DNA of 8,775 bases. Source: JANOBJ01 sp031411575. Its GTDB lineage: Bacteria; Pseudomonadota; Gammaproteobacteria; Burkholderiales; Burkholderiaceae_C. Numbering within the stretch: position 1 is the first letter of the stretch; every line of letters begins with the position of its first letter. Of this stretch, positions 1 through 7,974 are shown in pieces. The DNA is taken from the NCBI GenBank assembly GCA_031411575.1, contig JANOBJ010000140.1, forward strand, positions 1 to 8,775. The letters run 5' to 3'. The position numbers and the translations under genes are program-made. The notes beneath the pieces were generated by a model. It ran no database searches, was not told the DNA's origin, and saw only the letters and a list, made by a program, of their open reading frames with translations.

Positions 1-199
1 GTGCATGTCCATCGACCCGCTGTCGCGCCCGCAGTCGGTGTTTGCGCTGCAAAAAGAACTCAGCCGCGAAGGCGAGCGCCGCTACACCAAGCTGACCGTG
101 GCCGAAAAGCTTCGCCTGCAGTTCGACACACTGGTGTCAGACGGCAAAAAAATGACCAACGTGCGCGACGTCACCAGCCTCGGCTCCAAGTTCAAGTGA
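1..199 (+). CDS. C-terminus of a serine/threonine protein kinase (partial)
   Basis: Only the last 65 codons are present, read in the frame starting at base 2; the gene begins outside the window. The opening residues CMSIDPLSRPQSVFALQKEL match the end of a eukaryotic-type (Hanks) kinase domain, where the Arg of the 'RPQS' segment corresponds to the conserved Arg of subdomain XI. A basic tail follows (for example GERRYTKLTVAEKLRL) with no visible membrane segment. The stop TGA at 197-199 overlaps the GTG start of the next gene, a PP2C phosphatase, so the two are almost certainly co-translated as an opposing kinase/phosphatase pair. The catalytic loop and ATP-binding lobe lie off the edge, so activity cannot be judged. 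The family call rests on this short segment and the phosphatase next door. Confidence 0.72.
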   Translation, partial: CMSIDPLSRPQSVFALQKELSREGERRYTKLTVAEKLRLQFDTLVSDGKKMTNVRDVTSLGSKFK

Positions 200-1095
200 A
201 GTTTTCGGTGTTCCAGGTCAGCCGGAAAGGCGGCCGCGAGAAAAACGAAGACCGCATGGGTTACTGCTACACCCGGGAATCGGGTCTGTTTGTGCTGGCA
301 GACGGCATGGGCGGGCACCCCGAGGGCGAGGTGGCCTCCCAACTGGCGTTGCAAACCGTCTCGGCGCTGTACCAGAAGGAAGCGCGGCCGGTGGTGGCCG
401 ATGTCACGCAGTTTCTGGCTTCGTCCTTGATGGCGGCGCACCACCAGATCATTCGCTATGCCAGCGAAAAAGGCATGCTCGACACCCCACGCACCACGCT
501 GGTGGCTGCGGTCGTGCAGGGTACGACGGCGACCTGGGTGCACTGTGGTGATTCGCGCCTGTACCTGGTGCGCGATGGCGTGATGATGACGCGCACGCGC
601 GACCATTCCTACCTGGAGCACAAGAACGCAGGTGTCATCAAGCTCAACACCCTGAACCGCAACATCCTGTTCACCTGCCTGGGTTCCCCGACCAAACCGG
701 TCTTTGATGTGACCGGGCCCATCACCCTGCAGCAGGGCGACAAAATTCTGCTGTGCTCGGACGGCCTGTGGGGCACGCTGACCGACGACGAGATCGTGCA
801 CGAGCTGAGCGCCTATGTGGTTTCCGAAGCCGTTCCCGAACTGGTTGAGCGCGCCTTGCGCAACGGTGGCGAGCATTGCGACAACGTGACCGTGATTGCG
901 CTCGAATGGGAGACGCCGGACACCGAATCCACGCATGGCATTTCTACCGACAGCATCAGCGATGGTGTGTTTGCGTCGACCATTCAGGCGGGCGTGCTCG
1001 ATACCGTCGTCGAAGAGCTGGACGACGCCGCCATCGAACGCTCCATCGCCGAAATCAACGAAGCCATCCGCCGTACCGCTGCCCGCAAGCCCTGA
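196..1095 (+). CDS. PP2C-family serine/threonine protein phosphatase
   Basis: A 299-residue soluble protein, starting at GTG 196 inside the kinase stop region (GTGA overlap). No Shine-Dalgarno is visible, which fits translational coupling. The PP2C motifs appear in order: NED at 17-19, ADGMGGH at 35-41 with metal-ligand Asp36, CGDSR at 117-121, CSDGLWG at 187-193 with metal-ligand Asp189, and CDNVTVIAL at 228-236 with metal-ligand Asp229. All the usual metal-binding acidic positions are therefore present and an active Mn/Mg-dependent phosphatase is expected. The domain ends near residue 238. A tail of about 60 acidic, Ser/Thr-rich residues follows, ending in a basic helix-like stretch (EAIRRTAARKP); I recognise no domain in it. 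The likely role is to reverse phosphorylation by the upstream kinase. The targets are not evident from the sequence. Confidence 0.9.
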   Translation: MKFSVFQVSRKGGREKNEDRMGYCYTRESGLFVLADGMGGHPEGEVASQLALQTVSALYQKEARPVVADVTQFLASSLMAAHHQIIRYASEKGMLDTPRTTLVAAVVQGTTATWVHCGDSRLYLVRDGVMMTRTRDHSYLEHKNAGVIKLNTLNRNILFTCLGSPTKPVFDVTGPITLQQGDKILLCSDGLWGTLTDDEIVHELSAYVVSEAVPELVERALRNGGEHCDNVTVIALEWETPDTESTHGISTDSISDGVFASTIQAGVLDTVVEELDDAAIERSIAEINEAIRRTAARKP

Positions 1096-1103
1096 AAACG
1101 CGG

Positions 1104-1123
1104 CGCGCGCCAGGTGGCGCGCG
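1104..1123 (+). other. GC-rich hairpin downstream of the phosphatase gene
   Basis: A perfect 8-bp stem (CGCGCGCC paired with GGCGCGCG) closed by a 4-base AGGT loop, starting 8 bases after the phosphatase stop and ending 36 bases before rph. No T-run follows, so it is not a standard intrinsic terminator. It could block 3'-exonucleases, slow polymerase, or separate the kinase/phosphatase message from rph. The structure is seen directly; the function is inferred. Confidence 0.5.
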
Positions 1124-1159
1124 ATGGGGCAGACAGACATTCTCCAGGAATCACCTGAC

Positions 1160-1888
1160 ATGACGACTTTTCAACGCAGCGGCAACCGTGCCCATGACCA
1201 GCTGCGCCCCGTTCTCATCACGCGCGGCTACACCATCCATGCCGAAGGCTCGGTGCTGATCGAGTTTGGCAACACCCGCGTGCTGTGCACCGCATCGGTG
1301 GAAGAAAAGGTACCCGGTCACAAGCGGGGCAGTGGCGAGGGCTGGGTGACGGCTGAGTACGGCATGCTGCCGCGCGCCACGCACACGCGCAGCGACCGCG
1401 AGGCCGCACGCGGCAAGCAAAGCGGTCGCACGCAGGAAATCCAGCGGTTGATCGGCCGTTCGATGCGCGCCGTGTTCGACCTGAAGAAGCTGGGCGAGCG
1501 CACCATCCACCTCGATTGCGATGTGCTGCAGGCCGACGGTGGCACGCGCACTGCCAGCATCACCGGCGCCTTTGTCGCGGCGCAGGATGCGGTGGGTTCG
1601 CTGCTTGCCGCGGGCAGGCTGGCTGAATCGCCCATCACCGGCACGGTGGCGGCGATCTCGGTGGGGCTGCTGGACGGCGTGCCGCTGCTCGATCTGGAAT
1701 ACACGGAAGACTCCACCTGCGACACCGACATGAATGTGGTGATGACCGGTGCCGGCCATTTTGTGGAAGTCCAGGGCACGGCTGAAGGCGCGGCTTTCTC
1801 GCGCCCGCAGATGGACTCGCTGCTGTCGCTGGCCGAAAAAGGCATTGTGGAGCTGATTGCCCTGCAACTTCAGTCACTACAAAAATGA
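1160..1888 (+). CDS. rph: Ribonuclease PH
   Basis: RNase PH is a phosphate-dependent 3'-to-5' exoribonuclease that trims the 3' ends of tRNA precursors; it works as a ring-shaped hexamer in the cytoplasm. The 242-residue product is close to the usual length (about 238). Family segments are LRP at 15-17, WVTAEYGMLPRATHTR at 62-77, SGRTQEIQRLIGRSMRA at 88-104, QADGGTR at 124-130 (phosphate-binding GTR) and EDSTCDTDMNVVMT at 183-196 with the conserved acidic residues Asp188 and Asp190. The ATG at 1160 has AGGAA nine bases upstream, and the protein aligns from its first residues (MTTFQRSGNRAHDQLRP); open reading upstream of it is non-coding. Its TGA overlaps the rdgB ATG (ATGA), making rph-rdgB a coupled pair. 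A tRNA gene lies about 1.9 kb downstream on the same strand. Confidence 0.97.
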   Translation: MTTFQRSGNRAHDQLRPVLITRGYTIHAEGSVLIEFGNTRVLCTASVEEKVPGHKRGSGEGWVTAEYGMLPRATHTRSDREAARGKQSGRTQEIQRLIGRSMRAVFDLKKLGERTIHLDCDVLQADGGTRTASITGAFVAAQDAVGSLLAAGRLAESPITGTVAAISVGLLDGVPLLDLEYTEDSTCDTDMNVVMTGAGHFVEVQGTAEGAAFSRPQMDSLLSLAEKGIVELIALQLQSLQK

Positions 1889-1939
1889 TAGCTGAAAACG
1901 TCCATTCGGCGTGGACTCCAGGCAGTTCTGGTCGAAAAA
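1876..1939 (+). repeat. Interspersed repeat copy C across the rph-rdgB junction
   Basis: An AT-rich core at 1876-1893 (ACTACAAAAATGATAGCT) is followed 19 bases later by GGAC at 1913 and then by a GAAAAA run ending at 1939. The copy at 8129-8193 has the same layout: a core ending TAGCT, GGAC exactly 19 bases later, and GAAAAA one base further on. My ungapped hand count gives about 38 of 65 matches. The core contains the last codons and stop of rph and the start codon of rdgB. It resembles short repeats with a GCTAT/ATAGC core that I recall as scattered through Comamonadaceae genomes; I have not been able to check this. Confidence 0.5.
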
Positions 1940-2532
1940 TCGTGCTGGCGTCCAATAACCGGGGCAAGCTGGCCGAACTGCATGCCATGCTGGCCCCGCT
2001 AGGTGTTGACCTCGTGCCGCAAGGCGACCTGGGCATCGGCGAAGCCGAAGAGCCTTTCCGCACCTTCGTGGAGAACGCACTGGCCAAGGCACGCCATGCC
2101 GCGCAGCACAGCCGGCTACCCGCGCTGGCTGATGATGCGGGTCTGTGTGTGGACGCGTTCGGCGGCCTGCCAGGTGTGGACACGGCCTTCTACGCCACCC
2201 AGTTCGGGTACGCCAAAGGCGACGACAACAACGTGCGCGCGCTGCTGGAGCAGATGCAAGGGGTCAGCAACCGTCGCGCTGTGCTGGTCAGCGCGCTGGT
2301 GGCTGTCCGTTGCCCGGTTGACCCCGAACCGCTGGTGGCAGTTGGTCGTGTGTATGGGGAGATTGCGCTCGAACCCGCGGGCAGCAATGGCTTTGGCTTT
2401 GACCCCGTGATGTACATCCCCGAGTTTGGCCTGACTTTTGCGCAGCTTCCGGTGGACGTCAAAAACGCCAACAGTCACCGCGGCAAGGCGGCGCAGCTCA
2501 TGCTGGCGCTGATGCGCGAACGATGGGTCTGA
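1885..2532 (+). CDS. rdgB: dITP/XTP pyrophosphatase (RdgB/HAM1 family)
   Basis: This enzyme hydrolyses dITP, ITP and XTP to monophosphate plus pyrophosphate, keeping deaminated purines out of DNA and RNA. Motifs seen: LASNNRGKL at 21-29 (substrate-binding S/T-x-N-x-x-K), FVENALAKA at 61-69, ADDAGLCVDAFGG at 82-94 with the catalytic Asp at 83/84, GSNGFGFDP at 166-174 and SHRGKA at 197-202. At 215 residues it is longer than E. coli RdgB (197), mainly because about 16 residues precede the first beta strand (RKIVLASNN); family members normally begin right there. No ATG, GTG or TTG occurs in frame between codon 1 and the GTG at codon 20, inside that strand, so ATG 1885 is the only workable start. 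That ATG lies in a repeat core. The stop overlaps the hemW start by 10 bases. Confidence 0.95.
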   Translation: MIAENVHSAWTPGSSGRKIVLASNNRGKLAELHAMLAPLGVDLVPQGDLGIGEAEEPFRTFVENALAKARHAAQHSRLPALADDAGLCVDAFGGLPGVDTAFYATQFGYAKGDDNNVRALLEQMQGVSNRRAVLVSALVAVRCPVDPEPLVAVGRVYGEIALEPAGSNGFGFDPVMYIPEFGLTFAQLPVDVKNANSHRGKAAQLMLALMRERWV

Positions 2533-3725
2533 CCACCGCCGCGCACTATTTGCGGCCCGGCGTGCTGCAGCTGCCCGCTCTGCCACCGCTCTCTCTGTAC
2601 GTGCACCTGCCTTGGTGCCTGAAGAAGTGCCCGTACTGCGACTTCAACTCGCACGAAGCCGCCAGCGGTCTTGCCCGGGAGATCGAGCAACGCTACCTTG
2701 ACGCGTTGGTGGCGGATCTGGAAGCCGCACTGCCGCTGGTGTGGGGCCGTCCGGTGCACAGCGTCTTCATCGGCGGCGGCACGCCTAGCCTGTTCTCGCC
2801 GGCCAGCATTGACCGTCTGCTGGGCGATATCCGCGCGCGGCTGCGGCTGGAACCCGATTGCGAGATCACGCTGGAAGCCAACCCCGGGACCTTCGAGAAG
2901 GACCGCTTCAGGGCGTTTCGGGGAGCCGGAGTGACGCGCTTGTCAGTCGGCGTGCAGAGCTTCGATGACGCGCACCTTCAGGCGTTGGGCCGGGTGCACG
3001 ACCGGGCGCAGGCGATTGCCGCGGTGGAAGAGGCGGCGCAGGCTTTTGACACGTTCAACCTCGACATCATGTATGCGCTGCCCGGGCAGTCGCTACAACA
3101 GCTGGAGCAGGATATGGCCGTGGCGCTTGCGCTGGGGCCGCCCCACATCTCCATCTACCACCTGACGATCGAGCCGAACACTTACTTTGCGAAGTTTCCG
3201 CCCCTGGTGCCCGAGGAAGACGCCGCCTACGCGATGCTCGACCGCATCACCGAGCTCACGGGCGAGCACGGCATGCAGCGCTACGAGGTCTCGGCGTATG
3301 CGCGGCCGGGTCATCGATGCTTTCACAACCTCAACTACTGGCAGTTCGGCGACTACCTGGGCATCGGTGCCGGCGCCCACAGCAAGCTCAGTTTTCCGCA
3401 CCGGGTGGTGCGGCAAGTGCGCTTTCGCGAGCCGCGGCTGTACATGGACAACGCATTGGCCGGCCGCGCGATCGCGCAGGACGATGAGGTCAAACGCTCC
3501 GAATTGCCGTTTGAGTTCATGCTCAATGCGCTGCGCCTGAAAGACGGCTTTGCGCTGGCCGACTTCACCGATCGCACCGGTCTCGCCCTGACTGCCATCC
3601 AGGGCGCGCTGGACGAGGCGGAGCGCAAAGGCCTGATCACGCGTGACCTGGTGCGCGTGGTGCCAACGGAAAAAGGATTCGATTTCCTGAGCGACCTTCA
3701 ATCGCTGTTCCTGGCGGACGGTTAA
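2523..3725 (+). CDS. hemW: HemW, radical-SAM haem chaperone (formerly HemN-like)
   Basis: HemW proteins are radical-SAM [4Fe-4S] proteins that bind haem and pass it to respiratory enzymes. They were long mislabelled as oxygen-independent coproporphyrinogen III oxidase. The 400-residue product carries the cluster motif Cys32-x3-Cys36-x2-Cys39 (CLKKCPYC), lacking the further Cys after Cys39 that true HemN has (Asp40-Phe41 here). Other family blocks are FIGGGTPS at 82-89, EANPGT at 118-123, RLSVGVQSFDD at 139-149, NLDIMYALPGQ at 179-189 and HNLNYW at 268-273, followed by a C-terminal winged-helix-like region. The ATG at 2523 starts inside rdgB, 10 bases before its stop, with no clear ribosome site, so translation probably depends on rdgB. 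The TAA stop is 14 bases before a tRNA gene and appears to form part of that gene's -10 box. Confidence 0.95.
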   Translation: MGLTTAAHYLRPGVLQLPALPPLSLYVHLPWCLKKCPYCDFNSHEAASGLAREIEQRYLDALVADLEAALPLVWGRPVHSVFIGGGTPSLFSPASIDRLLGDIRARLRLEPDCEITLEANPGTFEKDRFRAFRGAGVTRLSVGVQSFDDAHLQALGRVHDRAQAIAAVEEAAQAFDTFNLDIMYALPGQSLQQLEQDMAVALALGPPHISIYHLTIEPNTYFAKFPPLVPEEDAAYAMLDRITELTGEHGMQRYEVSAYARPGHRCFHNLNYWQFGDYLGIGAGAHSKLSFPHRVVRQVRFREPRLYMDNALAGRAIAQDDEVKRSELPFEFMLNALRLKDGFALADFTDRTGLALTAIQGALDEAERKGLITRDLVRVVPTEKGFDFLSDLQSLFLADG

Positions 3726-3728
3726 AAT
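3697..3728 (+). promoter_or_regulatory. Possible tRNA-Ser promoter inside the hemW 3' end
   Basis: TAAAAT at 3723-3728 differs from TATAAT at one base and lies 11 bases before the mature tRNA 5' end, as expected for a tRNA promoter. The hemW stop codon TAA is its first half. The best -35 is a weak TTCAAT at 3697-3702, with a long 20-base spacer. The tRNA could instead be cut from the hemW transcript. Confidence 0.4.
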
Positions 3729-3739
3729 CGGCTGCCGCA

Positions 3740-3827
3740 GGAGAGTTGGGTGAGCGGTTTAAACCAGCAGTCTTGAAAACTGCCGACGGGCAACCGTCCG
3801 TGAGTTCGAATCTCACACTCTCCGCCA
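3740..3827 (+). tRNA. tRNA-Ser(UGA)
   Basis: A complete 88-base class II tRNA. The acceptor GGAGAGT (3740-3746) pairs perfectly with ACTCTCC (3817-3823), followed by discriminator G and an encoded CCA (3825-3827). The anticodon arm is GCAGT-CTTGAAA-ACTGC with anticodon TGA, decoding UCA serine codons. A long variable arm (CGACGGGCAACCGTCCG region) and the T-arm GTGAG-TTCGAAT-CTCAC are both present. The long variable arm is diagnostic of tRNA-Ser here. The gene follows hemW by 14 bases, and the first base after its CCA begins the opposite-strand stop codon of ureG. Confidence 0.97.
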
Positions 3828-4469
3828 TCAGGCCTTCAGCATGCCCTTGGTCTCGATGAACGAGACCACTCGGTCCACGCCGCTCAGGGTCTTGAGGTTG
3901 GTCATCACGTACGGCTTGTCACGGCGCATGCGCTGCGTATCGGCCTCCATCACGCCCAGATCGGCTCCCACGTAGGGCGCCAGATCGGTCTTGTTGATGA
4001 CGAACAGGTCGCTCTTGGTGATGCCAGGGCCGCCTTTGCGCGGGATTTTCTCGCCGGCCGCAACGTCAATCACATAGATCGTCAAATCACTCAATTCCGG
4101 GCTGAAGGTGGCGGCCAGGTTGTCGCCACCGCTTTCCACGAACACCACGTCGGCGTCGGGAAAATCCACCAGCATGCGGTCGATCGCTTCCAGGTTGATC
4201 GACGCGTCTTCGCGAATGGCGGTGTGCGGGCAGCCGCCCGTTTCCACACCCATGATGCGTTCGGCCGCCAGCGCGCCGCTCACGGTCAGGATGCGCTGGT
4301 CTTCCTTGGTGTAGATGTCGTTGGTGATGGCCACCAGGTCGTACTGGTCGCGCATGGCCTTGCACAGCATCTCCAGCAAGGTGGTCTTGCCCGAGCCGAC
4401 AGGCCCCCCGATGCCCACGCGCAAGGGCGGCAGTTTTTTGGTGCGGTTGGCGATGTGGTGCAAGCTCAT
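3828..4469 (-). CDS. ureG: Urease accessory GTPase UreG
   Basis: UreG is a SIMIBI-class GTPase that receives nickel from UreE and, in complex with UreF and UreD/UreH, uses GTP hydrolysis to drive nickel insertion into apo-urease. The 213-residue product has a Walker A GPVGSGKT at 22-29, NDIYTKED at 50-57, the metal-binding Cys80-Pro-His82, ESGGDNL at 112-118 and the guanine-specificity NKTD at 159-162. The ATG at 4469 overlaps the ureF stop (ATGA), with GAGG about 13 bases upstream. A longer in-frame reading to 4904 only runs through ureF in another frame and is not used. It is the last gene of the urease run; its TGA at 3830-3828 directly abuts the convergent tRNA-Ser, leaving no room for its own terminator. 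Confidence 0.97.
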   Translation of the reverse strand: MSLHHIANRTKKLPPLRVGIGGPVGSGKTTLLEMLCKAMRDQYDLVAITNDIYTKEDQRILTVSGALAAERIMGVETGGCPHTAIREDASINLEAIDRMLVDFPDADVVFVESGGDNLAATFSPELSDLTIYVIDVAAGEKIPRKGGPGITKSDLFVINKTDLAPYVGADLGVMEADTQRMRRDKPYVMTNLKTLSGVDRVVSFIETKGMLKA

Positions 4470-5170
4470 GATCTGAACAACCTCGAGTATTGGGTTTCGT
4501 GCTGGGCCGACAGGATGGCCAGCATCGGGGAGAAAGCCTGGCGATCCGTGTCCGTCAGTTTCAACGCGTGGTCCACCGCGACAGGGATCTCGCCAGCCAG
4601 CCGCGCCAGTATGCGCTGCCCCGCGTTCTGGCCCAGCGGCACGGCCTTGAGTGCTGCCTGCACCATGTTCTCGGCCCAGCCGAACGCAAAGGCCAGCAGG
4701 CCATCGCGCACGCTGGCCTGGGTGCGGGCAATGGCCAGCGCAAACGCGACCGGGTAGGTCGGGTCCATGGCGCCGAGCGATTCGACGCGGGTCAGGGTGT
4801 CCGGGTTGGCGGCATGCTGGTTGCGCAACCATTCCACGAATGAGCGGCCCATCTGCTCGGTTTGCAGGCGCTGCTCGTGCGTTTCGCGGGTTTGCAGCAC
4901 CCATTCATTGAGTTCGCGCACGCGTGGCAGGTGGTCGCTGCGCCAGGCGGGGATGGTCTGGGCCAGTACGGCCAGGTCAGCGCGCGCCAAGGTCAGGTGG
5001 AGCTGGTCGGTCAACCAGTCGGATGCTATCTTTTCTGTAGCTACTCCAGCCCGTTCGACGGCGACTTCCAGCCCTTCAGAGTATGAAAAGCCGCCAATCG
5101 GCAGCGCGGGAGACGCCAGCCAGATCAGGTGTAGCAGGCTGGCGTCGGACAGTCCGTCGGGCGGGTGCAT
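4466..5170 (-). CDS. ureF: Urease accessory protein UreF
   Basis: UreF bridges UreG and UreD/UreH in the urease activation complex and acts on UreG's GTPase step. The 234-residue, mostly helical product has the family signatures SPALPIGGFSYSEGLE at 20-35, GWAENMVQAALKAVPLGQ at 164-181 and the C-terminal HETQYSRLFRS at 224-234, which ends as UreF proteins normally do. The ATG at 5170 overlaps the ureE stop and the TGA overlaps the ureG start; both are 4-base ATGA overlaps, so E-F-G look translationally coupled. Residues 43-49 (VATEKIA) use AT-rich codons (GTA, GCT, ACA, ATA, GCA) unlike the GC-ending codons around them; they coincide with a sequence resembling the interspersed-repeat core. No residue of the known signatures is lost. 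Confidence 0.96.
   Translation of the reverse strand: MHPPDGLSDASLLHLIWLASPALPIGGFSYSEGLEVAVERAGVATEKIASDWLTDQLHLTLARADLAVLAQTIPAWRSDHLPRVRELNEWVLQTRETHEQRLQTEQMGRSFVEWLRNQHAANPDTLTRVESLGAMDPTYPVAFALAIARTQASVRDGLLAFAFGWAENMVQAALKAVPLGQNAGQRILARLAGEIPVAVDHALKLTDTDRQAFSPMLAILSAQHETQYSRLFRS
5025..5042 (+). repeat. Possible interspersed-repeat core (copy B) within ureF
   Basis: GCTATCTTTTCTGTAGCT matches the core at 8129-8146 at 12 of 18 positions, including both ends (GCTAT and TAGCT). It is an AT-rich island inside GC-rich ureF. The downstream part also shows a GAC and a GAAAA at similar spacing, but there the bases encode conserved UreF residues, so that half may be chance. This copy is weaker than the other two. 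Confidence 0.3.
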
Positions 5171-5760
5171 CAGTCGTGGCTGTGCGGGTGAGGGTGCGAG
5201 CGTTGCTCGACGCGCTGGTCCAGGTGCTCCAGCGCATAGGGGCGAAAACCCTGCTCGGGCGCGCGGGCCGGCGCGTCGCTGTGGGCATGGCCGTGCGCGT
5301 GACCCTGCGACGAGTAGGCGCCGCCTTCCGGCTCAAACGGCGCGCTGGCGGCGTGGACGATCAGGTGCATGGCGCGCAGCATGTCGGCCAGCACGTGGTC
5401 AGGCTCGATCTTCAGGTGATCGGGCTTGAGCTCGATCGGCACATGGCGGTTGCCCAGGTGATAGGCGGCGCGTGTCAGGTCAAACGGCGTGCCGTGCGCG
5501 CTGCAGTGGGTGATCACCAGCACGGGTTGCGGTGCCGCCGTGACACGGATGAGCGAACCGTCTTCGGCCACCAGCACATCGCCGCCGCGCACCACGGTGC
5601 CGCGCGGCAGAAACACACCGATCTGGCGGCCTTGCGAATCCGTGGCGTCAAAGCGGCTCTTTTGCCGCACATCCCAGTCAAGCTCCACCGAGGCGGCGCG
5701 CTTGAACAGGACTGGTGCGAGGCCGTGGCCGCCGGCGAGAAGTTTGGAGACTTGGATCAT
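5170..5760 (-). CDS. ureE: Urease accessory nickel chaperone UreE
   Basis: UreE is a dimeric nickel-binding metallochaperone that hands Ni2+ to UreG. The 196-residue product has the N-terminal SKLLAGG...VLFKRAASVELDWDVRQKSRF block, LPRGTVVRGGDVL at 51-63, and the metal-site region AYHLGNRHVPIE at 99-110 with the interface histidine. The C-terminal tail (152-196) is His-rich: HAHGHAH at 154-160 and HPHPHSH at 189-195, nine histidines in all, as in the nickel-storing UreE proteins. I chose ATG 5760 because homologues begin at MIQVSKL. A GTG at 5793 would add 11 residues without family resemblance. No good ribosome site precedes either. The gene begins 60 bases after ureC ends, and its TGA overlaps the ureF start. 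Confidence 0.95.
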   Translation of the reverse strand: MIQVSKLLAGGHGLAPVLFKRAASVELDWDVRQKSRFDATDSQGRQIGVFLPRGTVVRGGDVLVAEDGSLIRVTAAPQPVLVITHCSAHGTPFDLTRAAYHLGNRHVPIELKPDHLKIEPDHVLADMLRAMHLIVHAASAPFEPEGGAYSSQGHAHGHAHSDAPARAPEQGFRPYALEHLDQRVEQRSHPHPHSHD

Positions 5761-5820
5761 GGCTGTATTGTGATGCGGAAGCCACCGGCGCACCGTGGCC
5801 GCGCACCGGAAGCGTCGAGG

Positions 5821-7563
<1,743 letters not shown>

Positions 7564-7575
7564 AGTCCTTGCTTT

Positions 7576-7649
7576 CCGTTCGCCCTGAGCCTGTCGAAGG
7601 GTGGGCGAATCCGTTGCGTGATGGGCTTCGACAGGCTCAGCCCGAACGG
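7576..7649. repeat. REP-like inverted repeat pair between ureB and ureC
   Basis: The left arm 7576-7601 and right arm 7623-7649 are near-perfect inverted copies of a roughly 26-base unit containing CTGAGCCTGTCGAAG; they differ only at a two-base GG/CC swap and at the outer end. The 21-base spacer is 7602-7622. The unit matches the widespread CCTTCGACAGGCTCAG family of intergenic repeats that I recall from many proteobacteria. In the urease transcript it would fold into a long hairpin starting right after the ureB stop and ending 12 bases before ureC, leaving the ureC ribosome site free. Confidence 0.85.
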
Positions 7650-7955
7650 CTAGAGTTTTCCCTGTACCAGGCCCTGAAAGCCAAACACCTTGCGGTCCCC
7701 GGCGTAGTCCACCAGCTCGACCGTGCGCTGCTGCCCGGGCTCAAAGCGCACCGCCGTTCCCGAGGCGATGTTCAGCCGCATACCGCGCGCTGCCGCACGG
7801 TCAAAGCCCAGTGCGCCGTTGGTTTCGGCAAAGTGGTAGTGCGAGCCTACCTGGATCGGCCGGTCGCCGGTGTTCTGCACCACCAGCGTGAGGCTGCGAC
7901 GCCCCACATTGAGCGCGTGGTCGCCGTCTTCAGGTATCAGTTCGCCGGGGGTCAT
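7650..7955 (-). CDS. ureB: Urease subunit beta
   Basis: This structural subunit of urease packs with UreA and UreC in the (ABC)3 assembly; it is not catalytic itself. The 101-residue length is typical. Signatures are MTPGEL...EDGDHALNVGR at the start, IQVGSHYHFAETN at 34-46 and RLNIASGTAVRFEPGQ at 60-75, ending in GFQGLVQGKL. The ATG at 7955 has a good ribosome site (GAGAGG, five bases away). It lies 19 bases downstream of the small His-rich gene. The TAG stop touches the REP-like repeat that separates it from ureC. Confidence 0.97.
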   Translation of the reverse strand: MTPGELIPEDGDHALNVGRRSLTLVVQNTGDRPIQVGSHYHFAETNGALGFDRAAARGMRLNIASGTAVRFEPGQQRTVELVDYAGDRKVFGFQGLVQGKL

Positions 7956-7974
7956 GCGAGCCTCTCATTGCGTG

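Noticed and set aside
1..195. In-frame extension of the phosphatase upstream to base 1
   Set aside because: The residues are Arg/Pro-rich noise in the frame alternative to the kinase end; family members start at MKFSVFQ-like sequence, which GTG 196 provides.
82..1161. 359-codon minus-strand frame opposite the phosphatase
   Set aside because: Antisense to a PP2C gene with all motifs intact; the translation has no recognisable motif.
5761..5793. Upstream GTG start for ureE (11 more residues)
   Set aside because: The extra residues do not match UreE family starts, and there is no ribosome site; ATG 5760 fits better.
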